Shown here: positions 34,975-42,714 of the stretch, piece after piece
Position numbering within the stretch: position 1 is the stretch's first letter
How the letters are laid out: every line of letters starts with the position of its first letter
Origin: QANA01 sp963665505
GTDB lineage: Bacteria; Bacillota; Clostridia; Christensenellales; Christensenellaceae
Direction: 5' to 3'
Length of the DNA: 64,000 nucleotides
Assembly: GCA_963665505.1 (NCBI GenBank)
Contig: OY762275.1
Location: 1,364,001 to 1,428,000 of the forward strand
Translations under genes and position numbers: made by a program
Notes under the pieces: generated by a model
Seen by the model: the letters and a program-made list of their open reading frames with translations, nothing else
What the model was told of the DNA's origin: nothing
Database searches by the model: none

Positions 34975-35969
34975 GGCAGCACCCTTTCCGCAGACAATAG
35001 CCCACTGTTCATTTTGCTTTTCGGCTTTGCCGTTCCCCGCATGGATTCTTCCAAATCGTTTTTCACATTGTACAACTGCCGGATAAACTCTTTTTCATAA
35101 GAACTTTTTTTATATCCCTTCGCATAGATCAGGATGTCTTTCAGCTTATAATTGATCTGCAGACACTTGCGCTGTACCAACCCGTATTGTTTTAATAAAG
35201 ATTCCGGCAGAGGAGAATTGACCGTAAAACTCTCTGAAATCCGGTTCAATAATGCCAGTTGTGTCGAACGGTCGTTGACCCTGACGTAATTATCGGTCTG
35301 CCTGGATTCGTTCAGCTTTTTCAAGCTCATAAAGGATACCGGAGGAATCACCAAATCTTCATAGGCGACTTGGACGTATTTTGCCAGATCACCGTAAGCA
35401 ACTTCCTGAAAATCTGCAAACGGATGTTTTTTCGACATGATCGCCATACAGTCGAATGTATGCAACGGCTCAAATTCTATATTTTTACTCAACAGGAAAT
35501 TCAAAAAAAAATTTTCAAAAACGGTTTTATAATGGACGATCCCGAGCGTGTATTCGCTGTCCATAACGCTTTTTATGACATCCATGCCGCCGTATTCCTG
35601 AAAATTGATCTTTACGCTTTTGCTCTTCTTCCTATCGTTTAGAAACCTTAGTAAGGCGTAATAAGCGTAGCTGTCCCGGGAAGCCGAAATATTCATAACA
35701 ACCTGGTTACGATTCTCCGGCTTATACAAAAGCTCTATCTCGTTTATTTGGGCCAATATGGATTTCGCATGTATCAACAATTCTTCGCCCGCTCTGGTGA
35801 CAATCACACCTTTGGAGGTTCGCTTAAAGATCCGGATGCCCATATCCGTTTCCAGCTCTTTGATCGCTTTGCTCAGGTTCGGCTGCCCCATATAAAGATT
35901 TTCGGCCGCTTGCGTGATCGAACCGGTTTTCTCCACTTCAATCGCATATTTTAGATGCAAAAGGTTCAT
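34971..35969 (-). CDS. LysR-family transcriptional regulator
   Basis: A 332-residue LysR regulator. The helix-turn-helix is at residues ~17-36 (SITQAAENLYMGQPNLSKAIKELE), and the effector-binding fold follows (VVMNISASRDSYAYYALLRFL onward to ~295). The C-terminal ~30 residues are an extra basic tail. The start is set at 35969 (or the preceding ATG, 35972), behind AAGGAG; a longer in-frame extension into rex has no ribosome site. The gene follows rex by 22 bases and overlaps the thioesterase gene, so the three are probably one unit. Its ligand is not evident. Confidence 0.88.
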   Translation of the reverse strand: MNLLHLKYAIEVEKTGSITQAAENLYMGQPNLSKAIKELETDMGIRIFKRTSKGVIVTRAGEELLIHAKSILAQINEIELLYKPENRNQVVMNISASRDSYAYYALLRFLNDRKKSKSVKINFQEYGGMDVIKSVMDSEYTLGIVHYKTVFENFFLNFLLSKNIEFEPLHTFDCMAIMSKKHPFADFQEVAYGDLAKYVQVAYEDLVIPPVSFMSLKKLNESRQTDNYVRVNDRSTQLALLNRISESFTVNSPLPESLLKQYGLVQRKCLQINYKLKDILIYAKGYKKSSYEKEFIRQLYNVKNDLEESMRGTAKPKSKMNSGLLSAERVLP

Positions 35970-35991
35970 CATTTTCTCCTTATAGAAAAAG

Positions 35992-36645
35992 CTATTCTCG
36001 CATCCTGTGCGCCAAATGGTTGGACAGGACCGCCAAAGAAGTCGCCATGTTTTCATTTTGCACAAGAATGGACGCCGGTACTTCCAGATGCGTCGGCGCA
36101 AAATTCCAGATGGCCAATACATCGGCTTCTATCAGTTTGTCACAAACACCCTGTGCGGCGGCAGCCGGCACCGTTATGATCCCGATATGTACGTTGTATT
36201 CCCTGCAGAAATTCGCCAAATCATCCATTCCGTAGATTCTCTTGCCGTTCGATAAACGACCGACGGCCCCTCTGTCGCAGTCAAACCCGGCAATGATCTC
36301 CACTCCATAATCTTCAAACCTGGTATATGTCATGAGCGCTCTGCCCAACCGCCCTGCCCCCACTAAAACGGCCCGGTTCACATTGTTATACCCCAGGAAG
36401 TACTCGATATCGCAAATCAAATCGTCCACCGCAAAACCCGTTTTAGGCTTGCCCCCGCTTTTACTGACAGAGGCAAGGTCCTTCCTCACCTGCACTTCAT
36501 TCAGATGCAGAGCAGAGGCAACAACGCGCGAGGAGACGTTTTTCATCTTACCCTGGCAGTTGATTTTCAGATAGTTCAGATAATAAGGCATACGTTGCAA
36601 CGTATGCTTGGATATGGAAGAGAACAATTTTTCTTCATTACGCAC
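35992..36645 (-). CDS. rex: Redox-sensing transcriptional repressor Rex
   Basis: A 217-residue repressor that senses the NADH/NAD+ ratio. The winged helix is at 15-80 (QRMPYYLNYLKINCQG...SSRVVASALHLNEVQVRKDLASVSKSGGKPKTGF), and the Rossmann domain has VLVGAGRLGRALM. The closing part IWNFAPTHLEVP is the conserved domain-swap region. I take GTG at 36645 as start: it follows a GGGGGGAT site and gives the usual Rex length, while the longer reading frame adds 36 unrelated residues. Targets are not visible within the window; no clear Rex operator was found. Confidence 0.9.
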   Translation of the reverse strand: MRNEEKLFSSISKHTLQRMPYYLNYLKINCQGKMKNVSSRVVASALHLNEVQVRKDLASVSKSGGKPKTGFAVDDLICDIEYFLGYNNVNRAVLVGAGRLGRALMTYTRFEDYGVEIIAGFDCDRGAVGRLSNGKRIYGMDDLANFCREYNVHIGIITVPAAAAQGVCDKLIEADVLAIWNFAPTHLEVPASILVQNENMATSLAVLSNHLAHRMRE

Positions 36646-36741
36646 CGTGATATCCCCCCGCAACTTATTCGATACAAATCTATCGATAATATTATATTCA
36701 TTTATAGTCTCTTCGTCAAGTAAAAAATGAAATTTTCCCAC

Positions 36742-36777
36742 AAAAAAAAACACCTGCCGGATCGGGCAGGTGTTTTT
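36742..36777. terminator. Terminator after the cold-shock gene (bidirectional)
   Basis: A CACCTGCC/GGCAGGTG stem (36751-36772) is flanked by an A run on one side and a T run on the other. It ends the cold-shock gene on the minus strand. Confidence 0.88.
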
Positions 36778-36815
36778 GAAATTCCCAAATCAAAAGTATC
36801 TTTTTTAAGAAAACA

Positions 36816-37031
36816 TCATTCTACAGGCGCTACATTTGCGGCTCTGAATCTATTGGGATCGCGGGAATCACGCTCGATGTCGAACGTAACTTTTTGCCCT
36901 TCGCTGAGCGATTTATATCCATCGCTTACGATAGCAGAAAAATGTACGAACACGTCATCTCCACCATCATCATTAGTAATAAAACCATACCCTTTCTCTG
37001 CATTAAACCACTTGACTGTACCTTTATTCAT
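36816..37031 (-). CDS. Cold-shock protein
   Basis: A 71-residue CspA-family single-stranded nucleic-acid-binding protein. MNKGTVKWFNAEKGYGFIT contains RNP1 (KGYGFI), and DVFVHFSAI is RNP2. The rest SLSEGQKVTFDIERDSRDPNRFRAANVAPVE is typical. Cold-shock proteins melt RNA hairpins and act as antiterminators or mRNA chaperones. The ribosome site is TAGGAGG. Its ~120-base leader includes a 14-bp terminator-like hairpin, so the protein may act on its own leader. Confidence 0.95.
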   Translation of the reverse strand: MNKGTVKWFNAEKGYGFITNDDGGDDVFVHFSAIVSDGYKSLSEGQKVTFDIERDSRDPNRFRAANVAPVE

Positions 37032-37072
37032 GCCAAAGATACCTCCTAATGTATTTTTATATTTTATACCGT

Positions 37073-37128
37073 AAAAAAACGCATATTTCTTAAAAGCATT
37101 TCGAAAAAATGATCTTAAGAAATATGCG
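37073..37128 (-). promoter_or_regulatory. Terminator-like hairpin in the cold-shock leader
   Basis: On the minus strand a 14-bp perfect inverted repeat (CGCATATTTCTTAA at 37128-37115, TTAAGAAATATGCG at 37093-37080) is followed by seven T, then ~40 bases to the start codon. It lies within the transcript predicted from the promoter at 37188-37160, so it is a leader element: an attenuator, a thermosensor or a stability hairpin. Confidence 0.7.
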
Positions 37129-37159
37129 AATCATTTAATCCAGCTAAAATACTGAACAA

Positions 37160-37188
37160 AGTATATAATAAATTATTCCAAATGTCAA
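37160..37188 (-). promoter_or_regulatory. Promoter of the cold-shock gene
   Basis: On the minus strand TTGACA (37188-37183), exactly 17 bases, TATACT (37165-37160). The start is expected near 37153. Confidence 0.8.
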
Positions 37189-37272
37189 TCACCATTTTAA
37201 ATATTTTTTTGAATATATTTCTGGTCTGAAGACAGTATCCTTTTAGGCCGCTTTATCCAGGATCCTGCTCTT

Positions 37273-37992
37273 TTAGTCCAGCAGTGTAACCACAACATTG
37301 GCCCTTCGCCCCAGCTCGTTACAGCGTGCGTGGCCGTCTGCACAGAATATATCCACTTTGGATGATCCGCCATTGTTGCCGAAGCGGTCTAGTATCGTGT
37401 ATACTTCCCCATCGATTTCTATTCTGTCTCCGATCTGCCCAAAGTTCGCGGCGCAGGCATAAGGGTTTTCTCCATTGTTCGATAAAATCCGGCCGCTCGC
37501 CGTAGAGCAATACCAGATCCCATCTTCCTCAAGCCAGGCATACGAGCCATTGCATATGTCGCATGCGCAGTAATAGGTGATCGTCACAGTACGCGTTTTT
37601 GAAGCTTTTTCCGTACTTTCAGAGACAGACTCCGTTTCTGTCGGGTCAGGTTCCTTTGTCACTATTTCTTCTTCCGCATTCGCTTCCTCCGTTGTTTTTG
37701 TGTCGTTTTTTGTCGTTTTCTCCATAGAAGCAGAAGGTGTCTCCACGGGGGGATCCGCCTGCGTTCCCTCCGCCAAAACTCCTGCGGCCACCGCGCTCTC
37801 CTGGCCGGCAAAAAAATCTGCCGTATGGACAGTTTTGCAGGGCGACAATTCTCTTATCGTATACCTTTCCGTCCATTTTTTTGTCTCCTGTCCGTCAACC
37901 TTTTGCGTATGGACTGCCATACCGCTGCACAGCATCGCCGCTCCAAGAACGGCAAGGAGCAATCTCTTTTGCCTCCTGCACTTTCTTTTCAT
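37273..37992 (-). CDS. Secreted 3D-domain (double-psi barrel) protein
   Basis: A 239-residue exported protein. A signal sequence (residues 1-28, RLLLAVLGAAMLCSGMAVHT) is followed by a linker rich in Glu, Thr and Ser to about 130. The C-terminal 3D domain has TITYYCACDICNG, TASGRIL, FGQIGDRIEIDGEVYTILDRFG and VDIFCADGHARC, with the three Asp that name the domain. Such domains resemble the MltA barrel and occur in cell-wall hydrolases like YocH or the RpfB family. No second catalytic domain is fused. It is probably a peptidoglycan-active protein acting outside the cell. Confidence 0.85.
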   Translation of the reverse strand: MKRKCRRQKRLLLAVLGAAMLCSGMAVHTQKVDGQETKKWTERYTIRELSPCKTVHTADFFAGQESAVAAGVLAEGTQADPPVETPSASMEKTTKNDTKTTEEANAEEEIVTKEPDPTETESVSESTEKASKTRTVTITYYCACDICNGSYAWLEEDGIWYCSTASGRILSNNGENPYACAANFGQIGDRIEIDGEVYTILDRFGNNGGSSKVDIFCADGHARCNELGRRANVVVTLLD

Positions 37993-38073
37993 AAACTTGT
38001 TTTCAATTCCGGCTTTCCTAGTTTATGTTCAGTTTTTCCAATTTTTCAAAAAATTATAAATAATATTTTGAAA

Positions 38074-38106
38074 AAACAAAAAAATACCGCCTCGAAAGGC
38101 GGTATT
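38074..38106 (-). terminator. Terminator after desulfoferrodoxin
   Basis: On the minus strand ATACCGCC and GGCGGTAT pair around a 6-base loop and are followed by a T run. It lies 16 bases after the stop codon. Confidence 0.9.
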
Positions 38107-38121
38107 TGGCAAGAGATTTTA

Positions 38122-38505
38122 TTATACTTCCGTTTTCCATAATCCATGCAGGTTGCAGTAGGCATAGGCAGAGACCGGTGTATCTTCCCCCACCGCAAAG
38201 GTCGCTTCGGGCGCTTCGCCGGGTGCCAGATATTTGATCTGCCAGCCTTTTTTTGTTTCCAGGCAGATCCAAATGATATAATGCGCCTCGATCATCGGGT
38301 GTGCGACCGAGCCAATTTTCACCGTTACGGTTCCTTCATCCGTTGATATTACGGGCACATGTTTTTCCAGACTCGCGTCCACCGTACCGGGCTTCAGCTC
38401 TACCATCGGTTCTCCGCAGCATATGATCGGCACACCGCTGTTATGCACCATCGCGACTAAGTTTCCGCAGTGTTTGCACAAAAAGAATTTAAGTTCTTGC
38501 ATCAT
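38122..38505 (-). CDS. Desulfoferrodoxin (superoxide reductase)
   Basis: A 127-residue two-domain iron protein. The N-terminal rubredoxin-like site is FFLCKHCGNLV with IICCGEPM (four Cys), and the C-terminal superoxide reductase centre uses EKHVPV, HPMIEAHYIIWI and CNLHGLW (His and Cys ligands to Fe). It reduces superoxide to peroxide without making O2, typical of anaerobes. The start at 38505 has AAGGA seven bases upstream. It lies just after the peroxiredoxin gene, which would remove the peroxide formed; both on the minus strand. Confidence 0.93.
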   Translation of the reverse strand: MMQELKFFLCKHCGNLVAMVHNSGVPIICCGEPMVELKPGTVDASLEKHVPVISTDEGTVTVKIGSVAHPMIEAHYIIWICLETKKGWQIKYLAPGEAPEATFAVGEDTPVSAYAYCNLHGLWKTEV

Positions 38506-38529
38506 TTGCACATCCTTCCTTCTATTATA

Positions 38530-39207
38530 TTATTTCTTTTCCCGTTTAAAGCACATAAACCAATCCAGGCAATATTGGTCCTCGTTTGTACTTTCCATAC
38601 GTTCTTTTGCCGTTCCGCAAGAGCCGGCCGTCGGGACGATCACGTCGTCTCCGGACCGCCAATCCGCCGGCGTTGCGACATTGTCGGCATCTGCTTTCTG
38701 TAAAGCAAGAATAATCCGCTTAATCTCATCAAAATTTCTGCCGGTTGAAAGAGGATAATATAGAATGGTGCGGATCTTGGCCTTTGGGTCGATGATGAAT
38801 ACAGCCCGTACGGCCTGCGTATTGGATTGCTCCGGCTGTATCATTCCGTATTTATTGGCAACCTCCATACGGATATCCTCTATCAGCGGGAATTTCACTT
38901 CAATATTTTTCTTATCCTTCCATTCCAATTCCTGGATCTTACGCAACCAAGCTATATGCGCGTATAAAGAATCCACGGAAAGACCGACCAGTTCAGTATT
39001 CAATGCCTTAAATTCGTCCGCCATAGACGCAAAAGTCATAAACTCCGTTGTGCAAACCGGCGTAAAGTCGGCCGGATGAGAAAAGAGTATTACCCATTTC
39101 CCCTTAAAATCTTCCGGGAAACTGATTTCCCCCTGTGTGGTGACGGCTTTGAAGCTGGGCGCTTCGTCTCCGATCAAAGGCATTCTATTCAAATTTTCTT
39201 CCATCAT
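38530..39207 (-). CDS. Peroxiredoxin (Prx6-like)
   Basis: A 225-residue peroxiredoxin, long like the 1-Cys/Prx6 and archaeal type. It shows GDEAPSFKAVTTQGEISFPEDFKGKWVILFSHPADFTPVCTTEF with the peroxidatic Cys in the PVCTTE motif, SVDSLYAHIAWL, and the C-terminal extension VATPADWRSGDDVIVP followed by three more Cys that may resolve or be oxidised. It reduces peroxides in the cytoplasm. Two ATGs in a row lie behind AAGGAGGG (the second, 39204, is spaced slightly better). It is divergent from thioredoxin, the probable reductant, sharing a control region. Confidence 0.94.
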   Translation of the reverse strand: MMEENLNRMPLIGDEAPSFKAVTTQGEISFPEDFKGKWVILFSHPADFTPVCTTEFMTFASMADEFKALNTELVGLSVDSLYAHIAWLRKIQELEWKDKKNIEVKFPLIEDIRMEVANKYGMIQPEQSNTQAVRAVFIIDPKAKIRTILYYPLSTGRNFDEIKRIILALQKADADNVATPADWRSGDDVIVPTAGSCGTAKERMESTNEDQYCLDWFMCFKREKK

Positions 39208-39263
39208 GTGACCCTCCTTGTTTTTTCTTTGTTTACAGTTTACTATAAAGGCCTTCTTAAATC

Positions 39264-39278
39264 TGTAACCTACTCACA
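39264..39278. promoter_or_regulatory. Palindromic operator 1 in the prx-trx gap
   Basis: TGTAA-CCTAC-TCACA, an inverted repeat with a 5-base centre and one mismatch. It lies upstream of the possible minus-strand -10 (TATAGT at 39247-39242, or TAAACT overlapping it) of the peroxiredoxin gene. It resembles a Crp/Fnr-family half-site pair. Confidence 0.5.
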
Positions 39279-39307
39279 ATGCCTTTCCATACGGTCCACG
39301 GGTATTT

Positions 39308-39322
39308 TGTGAGCAAGTCACA
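39308..39322. promoter_or_regulatory. Palindromic operator 2 in the prx-trx gap
   Basis: TGTGA-GCAAG-TCACA, a perfect inverted repeat with a 5-base centre. Its middle is 29 bases before the thioredoxin -10, about -41 from the start, the class II activator position. The Crp/Fnr-family gene 2 bp-wise downstream of thioredoxin (39768) is the obvious candidate protein; the link is inferred. Confidence 0.6.
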
Positions 39323-39343
39323 GATAAAAATAACAGAGATGGC

Positions 39344-39349
39344 TATAAT
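39344..39349 (+). promoter_or_regulatory. -10 element of the thioredoxin promoter
   Basis: A perfect TATAAT about 48 bases before the thioredoxin ATG. The matching -35 place (39321-39326) is poor, which fits a promoter that needs an activator at the palindrome upstream. Confidence 0.6.
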
Positions 39350-39396
39350 AAGGACATGAAGAACCGTATACTTAATACATAAAAGGAGTGATACAC

Positions 39397-39708
39397 ATGT
39401 CTGTCGTAACGATAACAGAACAGAATTTCAATGAAGAAGTTTTAGAATCAGACAAGCCGGTGCTCTTGGATTTTTGGGCATCCTGGTGCGGGCCCTGCCG
39501 CATGGTTTCTCCCATTGTCGACGAGATCGCAGAAGAAGTCTCCCATGCTAAGGTCGGAAAAGTAAACGTTGACGAACAACCCCGCCTGGCCAATCAGTTC
39601 CGTATCATGAGCATCCCCACACTCGCAGTCGTTAAAAGCGGAAAAGTGGTAAAGACCTCCGTCGGCGTGAAGTCCAAAGCTGCCATATTGAAAATGCTGG
39701 ACGTATAA
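39397..39708 (+). CDS. trxA: Thioredoxin
   Basis: A 103-residue thioredoxin with the active site WASWCGPCRM (Cys pair WCGPC), the cis-Pro in IMSIPTLAVVK and the Asp in LLDFWASW. It reduces disulfides in the cytoplasm and would regenerate the peroxiredoxin encoded divergently. The ATG at 39397 has AAAGGAG eight bases before it; the GTG at 39388 is inside that site. A terminator follows, so it is monocistronic. Confidence 0.95.
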   Translation: MSVVTITEQNFNEEVLESDKPVLLDFWASWCGPCRMVSPIVDEIAEEVSHAKVGKVNVDEQPRLANQFRIMSIPTLAVVKSGKVVKTSVGVKSKAAILKMLDV

Positions 39709-39732
39709 ACCATCCGGCGGCAATCTGAACAT

Positions 39733-39761
39733 TAGCGGGGTCCACCCCCGCTATTTGTTTT
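39733..39761 (+). terminator. Terminator after thioredoxin
   Basis: An 8-bp stem TAGCGGGG/CCCCGCTA (39733-39753) followed by TTTGTTTT. It lies between the convergent thioredoxin and Crp/Fnr genes. Confidence 0.85.
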
Positions 39762-39767
39762 GCCGTA

Positions 39768-40445
39768 CTATACCGTCAATGCCCGGAGCCTCTTTTTATC
39801 CAGCACTTTGATCCCCCCGCGGGACTGTTCTACGATTCCTTCATTGGCAAAATACTTCAGCATCCGCGAGACGACTTCCCGTGCGCTGCCGATATACTTT
39901 GCAATTTGTTCGTGTGTCAGCCGTACCGTGTCCCCGGTAGTTTTTGAAAGCTCATCTATAAGGAAAATGGCCAGGCGTTTATCAAAACTCATGAACAGGA
40001 TCTGCTGCATGGCCCACATGACATCCGAAAAACGTTCCGCCGTGATCTTATACGAAAAGGCTTCTACATTTGCATTTTTTCCCGCCACTTCCGAATATGC
40101 GGCGGCGCTGATCAAAAAAAGTTCCGCATCTTCCTCCACATCGATATAGACTTCGAAGGTTATGTTGTTCAGAATGCAGGAAGCGGACAGTACACAGATA
40201 TCCCCTTCGTATAATCTATACAGGGTTATGTCCTTCCCTTCTTCAGACAACAGATAGGTGCGCAGGGACCCTTTTTTCACCAACAGCATACCCACGCAAT
40301 CATCGTTTCCATTATGAATGTTCGTTCCCTTTTTAAATGCGGCCAGAGATGTGCTGCACAGCAGAAGATCTATTTCCTGCCGGGAAAGCTGAGCCCAGAA
40401 TCCCAGATGTTCTCTTAAGTATGGCTCGTATTCCATCATTTTCAT
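39768..40445 (-). CDS. Crp/Fnr-family transcriptional regulator
   Basis: A 225-residue regulator with an N-terminal cyclic-nucleotide-binding fold (about 20-130; KKGTNIHNGNDDCVGMLLVKKGSLRTYLLSEEGKDITLYRLYEGDICVLSASCILN) and a C-terminal winged helix (TGDTVRLTHEQIAKYIGSAREVVSRMLKYFANEGIVEQSRGGIKVLD). Several Cys lie in the sensor half, near residues 30, 50 and 84-91, but not in the Fnr cluster pattern. This type in anaerobes responds to redox or nitrosative stress. Its neighbours, thioredoxin, peroxiredoxin and desulfoferrodoxin, suggest oxidative stress control. Confidence 0.88.
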   Translation of the reverse strand: MKMMEYEPYLREHLGFWAQLSRQEIDLLLCSTSLAAFKKGTNIHNGNDDCVGMLLVKKGSLRTYLLSEEGKDITLYRLYEGDICVLSASCILNNITFEVYIDVEEDAELFLISAAAYSEVAGKNANVEAFSYKITAERFSDVMWAMQQILFMSFDKRLAIFLIDELSKTTGDTVRLTHEQIAKYIGSAREVVSRMLKYFANEGIVEQSRGGIKVLDKKRLRALTV

Positions 40446-40550
40446 GATTCAATCTCCCTTAGCAGATGATTTATTCATAGTATACAATAGTTCGGATAAG
40501 ATTTTGCTGAAATCCGTCTATAAAATCCTATTCTATGGAGGATAAACGAC

Positions 40551-40761
40551 ATGCGGACTGAATTGGGAACATATACAATAGAATTCGAGTGGGAAGATCT
40601 GGCCCCCAGGCCTCTTACCGATGAGGAACTGATCTATATCCGCATTGCCCCTTTCGGACGGCGTCGGGCATGGCCGCCTGGCCCGCACCGACGTTTTCAC
40701 GGAGCAATATGTTTCCGGCCGGTGGTATATCTCCACCGACGGACATTTGCCGTTTTTTTAA
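40551..40761 (+). pseudogene. Small frameshifted ORF behind a good ribosome site
   Basis: An ATG with GGAGG eight bases upstream begins a frame MRTELGTYTIEFEWEDLAPRP ... IYIRIAPF of 35 residues. Near 40653-40660 it seems to lose frame: shifting by one base continues sensibly as DGVGHGRLARTDVFTEQ...RWYISTDGHLPFF and stops at 40759-40761, before the cyclase gene. The unshifted frame turns into Arg/Pro-rich sequence and runs into the end of the next gene. Either a one-base insertion has broken a ~69-residue gene, or it is a sequence error or a programmed shift. I recognise no family. Confidence 0.45.
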
Positions 40762-40777
40762 GAAATCTGGAACGCTT

Positions 40778-42385
40778 TTAGTTTTCCGTTTCTTCGTAAA
40801 AACAATATCCGTTCTTATTATGGTTCTTTATTCGGTAAAGCGCAATATCCGCTTTTTCATATAATTCCTGCAAAGAAGCAGTGGCATCTTTGGCCTCTAC
40901 AATACCTATGCTGACGGATACGGGGATATCAATGCTATTTTCGTATTGCAGACCGGCACATTTTTTTATCACCCTTTCCAAGATCTGTTCGACATATTCT
41001 CTGGAAGGGATATCGGGCAAAAACGCCACAAATTCATCTCCGCCCAATCTGCCGAGGATAACGTTTCCCCTGATCTCGGACTGCAGAATTTTCGTCAGCC
41101 CTTCTATGATCCTGTCGCCCATGCTATGACCGTATGTATCATTGATATGCTTCAGATTATCGATATCAAACAGAACAAGCGCATGCGTTCTGTTTTCTTG
41201 GGCATGGGTTTCAAAAAAGTCCTGAATCTTTTCAAAAATAGTCGCCCGGTTATAAACACCCGTCGTATCGAATTCTGCTTTCCTTGTCAATGCTTCGAAG
41301 ACTTTGTGTTCTTCATTTATATTGGTTATGGTAACTATGACTGGCTTTTTTCCCTGATCGTCTTCGATCTTGCGTATCCCGGTCCGCACCCAAATATAGG
41401 CCCCATCCCTGCTTTTGAATCGATACACAATATTCTGCGAAGGACAATTTTCGCTTTGGATCAACGCGAATTTCCCCGTGACCATTTCCCTGTCCTGCGG
41501 ATGCACCCTATCCAGAAGCTGCGCCATGGCCGGCTCCATCTGCGGCGCCAGCACCTGCCCAAACATTTGCAGGTAGCGGTCGTTGACAAACCTGACCTTC
41601 TCATTTTCCCGATCGAACAACAAAATAACGTTATCAATGGAATCGAGTATCATACGAAGTATTTTTTCATTGGATTGAAGTTCATATAACAACAGGCTCC
41701 CCGTATTGGCTATCCTATATTTTCTGAAGAACCACAAAATCAGAAGCATCGACAACAAAAAGGAAAAAGGGACCCAGTCGATCGGCGTCACATTCAGGAT
41801 GTTTACCAAAAGCGCTACAAACGGTAAAAGCGTCATATGAAACATGGTCATTGCTATCTTGTTCGTCATCGTCTTGTTTTCCCTCCGCAGCTTTACATCG
41901 CGCAGCATGACCCGGGCGCAGCAGACACAGCAAAACAGATTATAGCCATATAACAGTATTGCGATCGGCCCCCTTACCAGCCGCAATACGGGAAATCCGG
42001 CATCTTCCACATAATAAGTCGTATAAAAAAGATGGTGCAGCGAATTCGTATACCTGGCCACCATACAAGCAAAAGGAATTGCCAGGATCAGGGATATATG
42101 CGCCGGAGACAGATATTTTTTCTGATTATTGCTGTATAGGAAATAGATCAAAATCAACGCGGGAATGAACGGGATCCCAATATACTGGAACTTATTCCAG
42201 AACAGCATATCGGCAAGTGTGGCGGACAGCAACTCCATCGCGTACCCAATACAATAAAAAAGGATGCAGCTGAAGAATAATATCATCAGGATCAGTTGTA
42301 TGCTTTTTGCTTTCATCGAATAGATTTCGATACATATCGTGATTATCACAAACAGCATTAATAGACTGCTCAGAACATAGTTCAT
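40778..42385 (-). CDS. Membrane diguanylate cyclase (7TM-PAS-GGDEF)
   Basis: A 535-residue membrane protein. The N-terminal ~230 residues hold about seven hydrophobic spans, as in the histidine-kinase N-terminal 7TM sensor. A PAS-like domain follows at about 240-355 (MILDSIDNVILLFDRENEKVRFVNDRY...), and a GGDEF domain at 365-530 with FDIDNLKHINDTYGHSMGDRII and GRLGGDEFVAFL, so it should make c-di-GMP. The product-inhibition site RxxD five residues before GGDEF is absent (RGNV). It is divergent from a c-di-GMP riboswitch 200 bases away, suggesting it supplies that signal. Confidence 0.92.
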   Translation of the reverse strand: MNYVLSSLLMLFVIITICIEIYSMKAKSIQLILMILFFSCILFYCIGYAMELLSATLADMLFWNKFQYIGIPFIPALILIYFLYSNNQKKYLSPAHISLILAIPFACMVARYTNSLHHLFYTTYYVEDAGFPVLRLVRGPIAILLYGYNLFCCVCCARVMLRDVKLRRENKTMTNKIAMTMFHMTLLPFVALLVNILNVTPIDWVPFSFLLSMLLILWFFRKYRIANTGSLLLYELQSNEKILRMILDSIDNVILLFDRENEKVRFVNDRYLQMFGQVLAPQMEPAMAQLLDRVHPQDREMVTGKFALIQSENCPSQNIVYRFKSRDGAYIWVRTGIRKIEDDQGKKPVIVTITNINEEHKVFEALTRKAEFDTTGVYNRATIFEKIQDFFETHAQENRTHALVLFDIDNLKHINDTYGHSMGDRIIEGLTKILQSEIRGNVILGRLGGDEFVAFLPDIPSREYVEQILERVIKKCAGLQYENSIDIPVSVSIGIVEAKDATASLQELYEKADIALYRIKNHNKNGYCFYEETEN

Positions 42386-42524
42386 GGATACGCCTCACAA
42401 TAAAATGGGAAAAAATAGAAGGAATTTGCTTACACATATTATATATTACACTGTGTGTTTTCACAACATGGAACGGGATTTTTCTATATTTTTTTCTCAA
42501 TTTCGGCAAAATATGATAAAAGTC

Positions 42525-42553
42525 TTGACAATTCTTTCCGCCCATGGTTTAAT
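42525..42553 (+). promoter_or_regulatory. Promoter of the riboswitch-controlled operon
   Basis: TTGACA (42525-42530), 17 bases, TTTAAT (42548-42553). The start near 42560 leaves about 25 bases before the aptamer. Confidence 0.75.
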
Positions 42554-42585
42554 AAACCTGTACATGAGTTACATTTATAAAATAC

Positions 42586-42694
42586 AAAGGCAAAGCAAAT
42601 GAAAGTTTGCGGCGCAAAGCTAAAGGATCTAAGTCCTGCAAAGGATATGATAGCCAGTTGCCACTACGCAGTGTAACGTGAGTGGCATTTTTAT
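42586..42694 (+). promoter_or_regulatory. Cyclic-di-GMP-I (GEMM) riboswitch with terminator
   Basis: The aptamer is at 42586-42662. P1 pairs GGCAA (42589-42593) with TTGCC (42658-42662). P2 is GCAAA-TGAAAG-TTTGC, carrying the GNRA-like tetraloop. The conserved GCGCAAAGCTA junction, GGATCTAAGTCC and ATGATAGCC follow as in GEMM-I RNAs. The expression platform is a terminator, TGCCACT/AGTGGCA then TTTTTATT (42659-42693), whose 5' arm shares TTGCC with P1. Binding that stabilises P1 would break the terminator, so an ON switch is predicted. Confidence 0.9.
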
Positions 42695-42714
42695 TATAGT
42701 CAAAAGGAGCGGAT

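Noticed and set aside
35973..36122. 50-residue N-terminal extension of the LysR protein
   Set aside because: It overlaps rex in another frame and lacks a ribosome site; the normal LysR start is internal.
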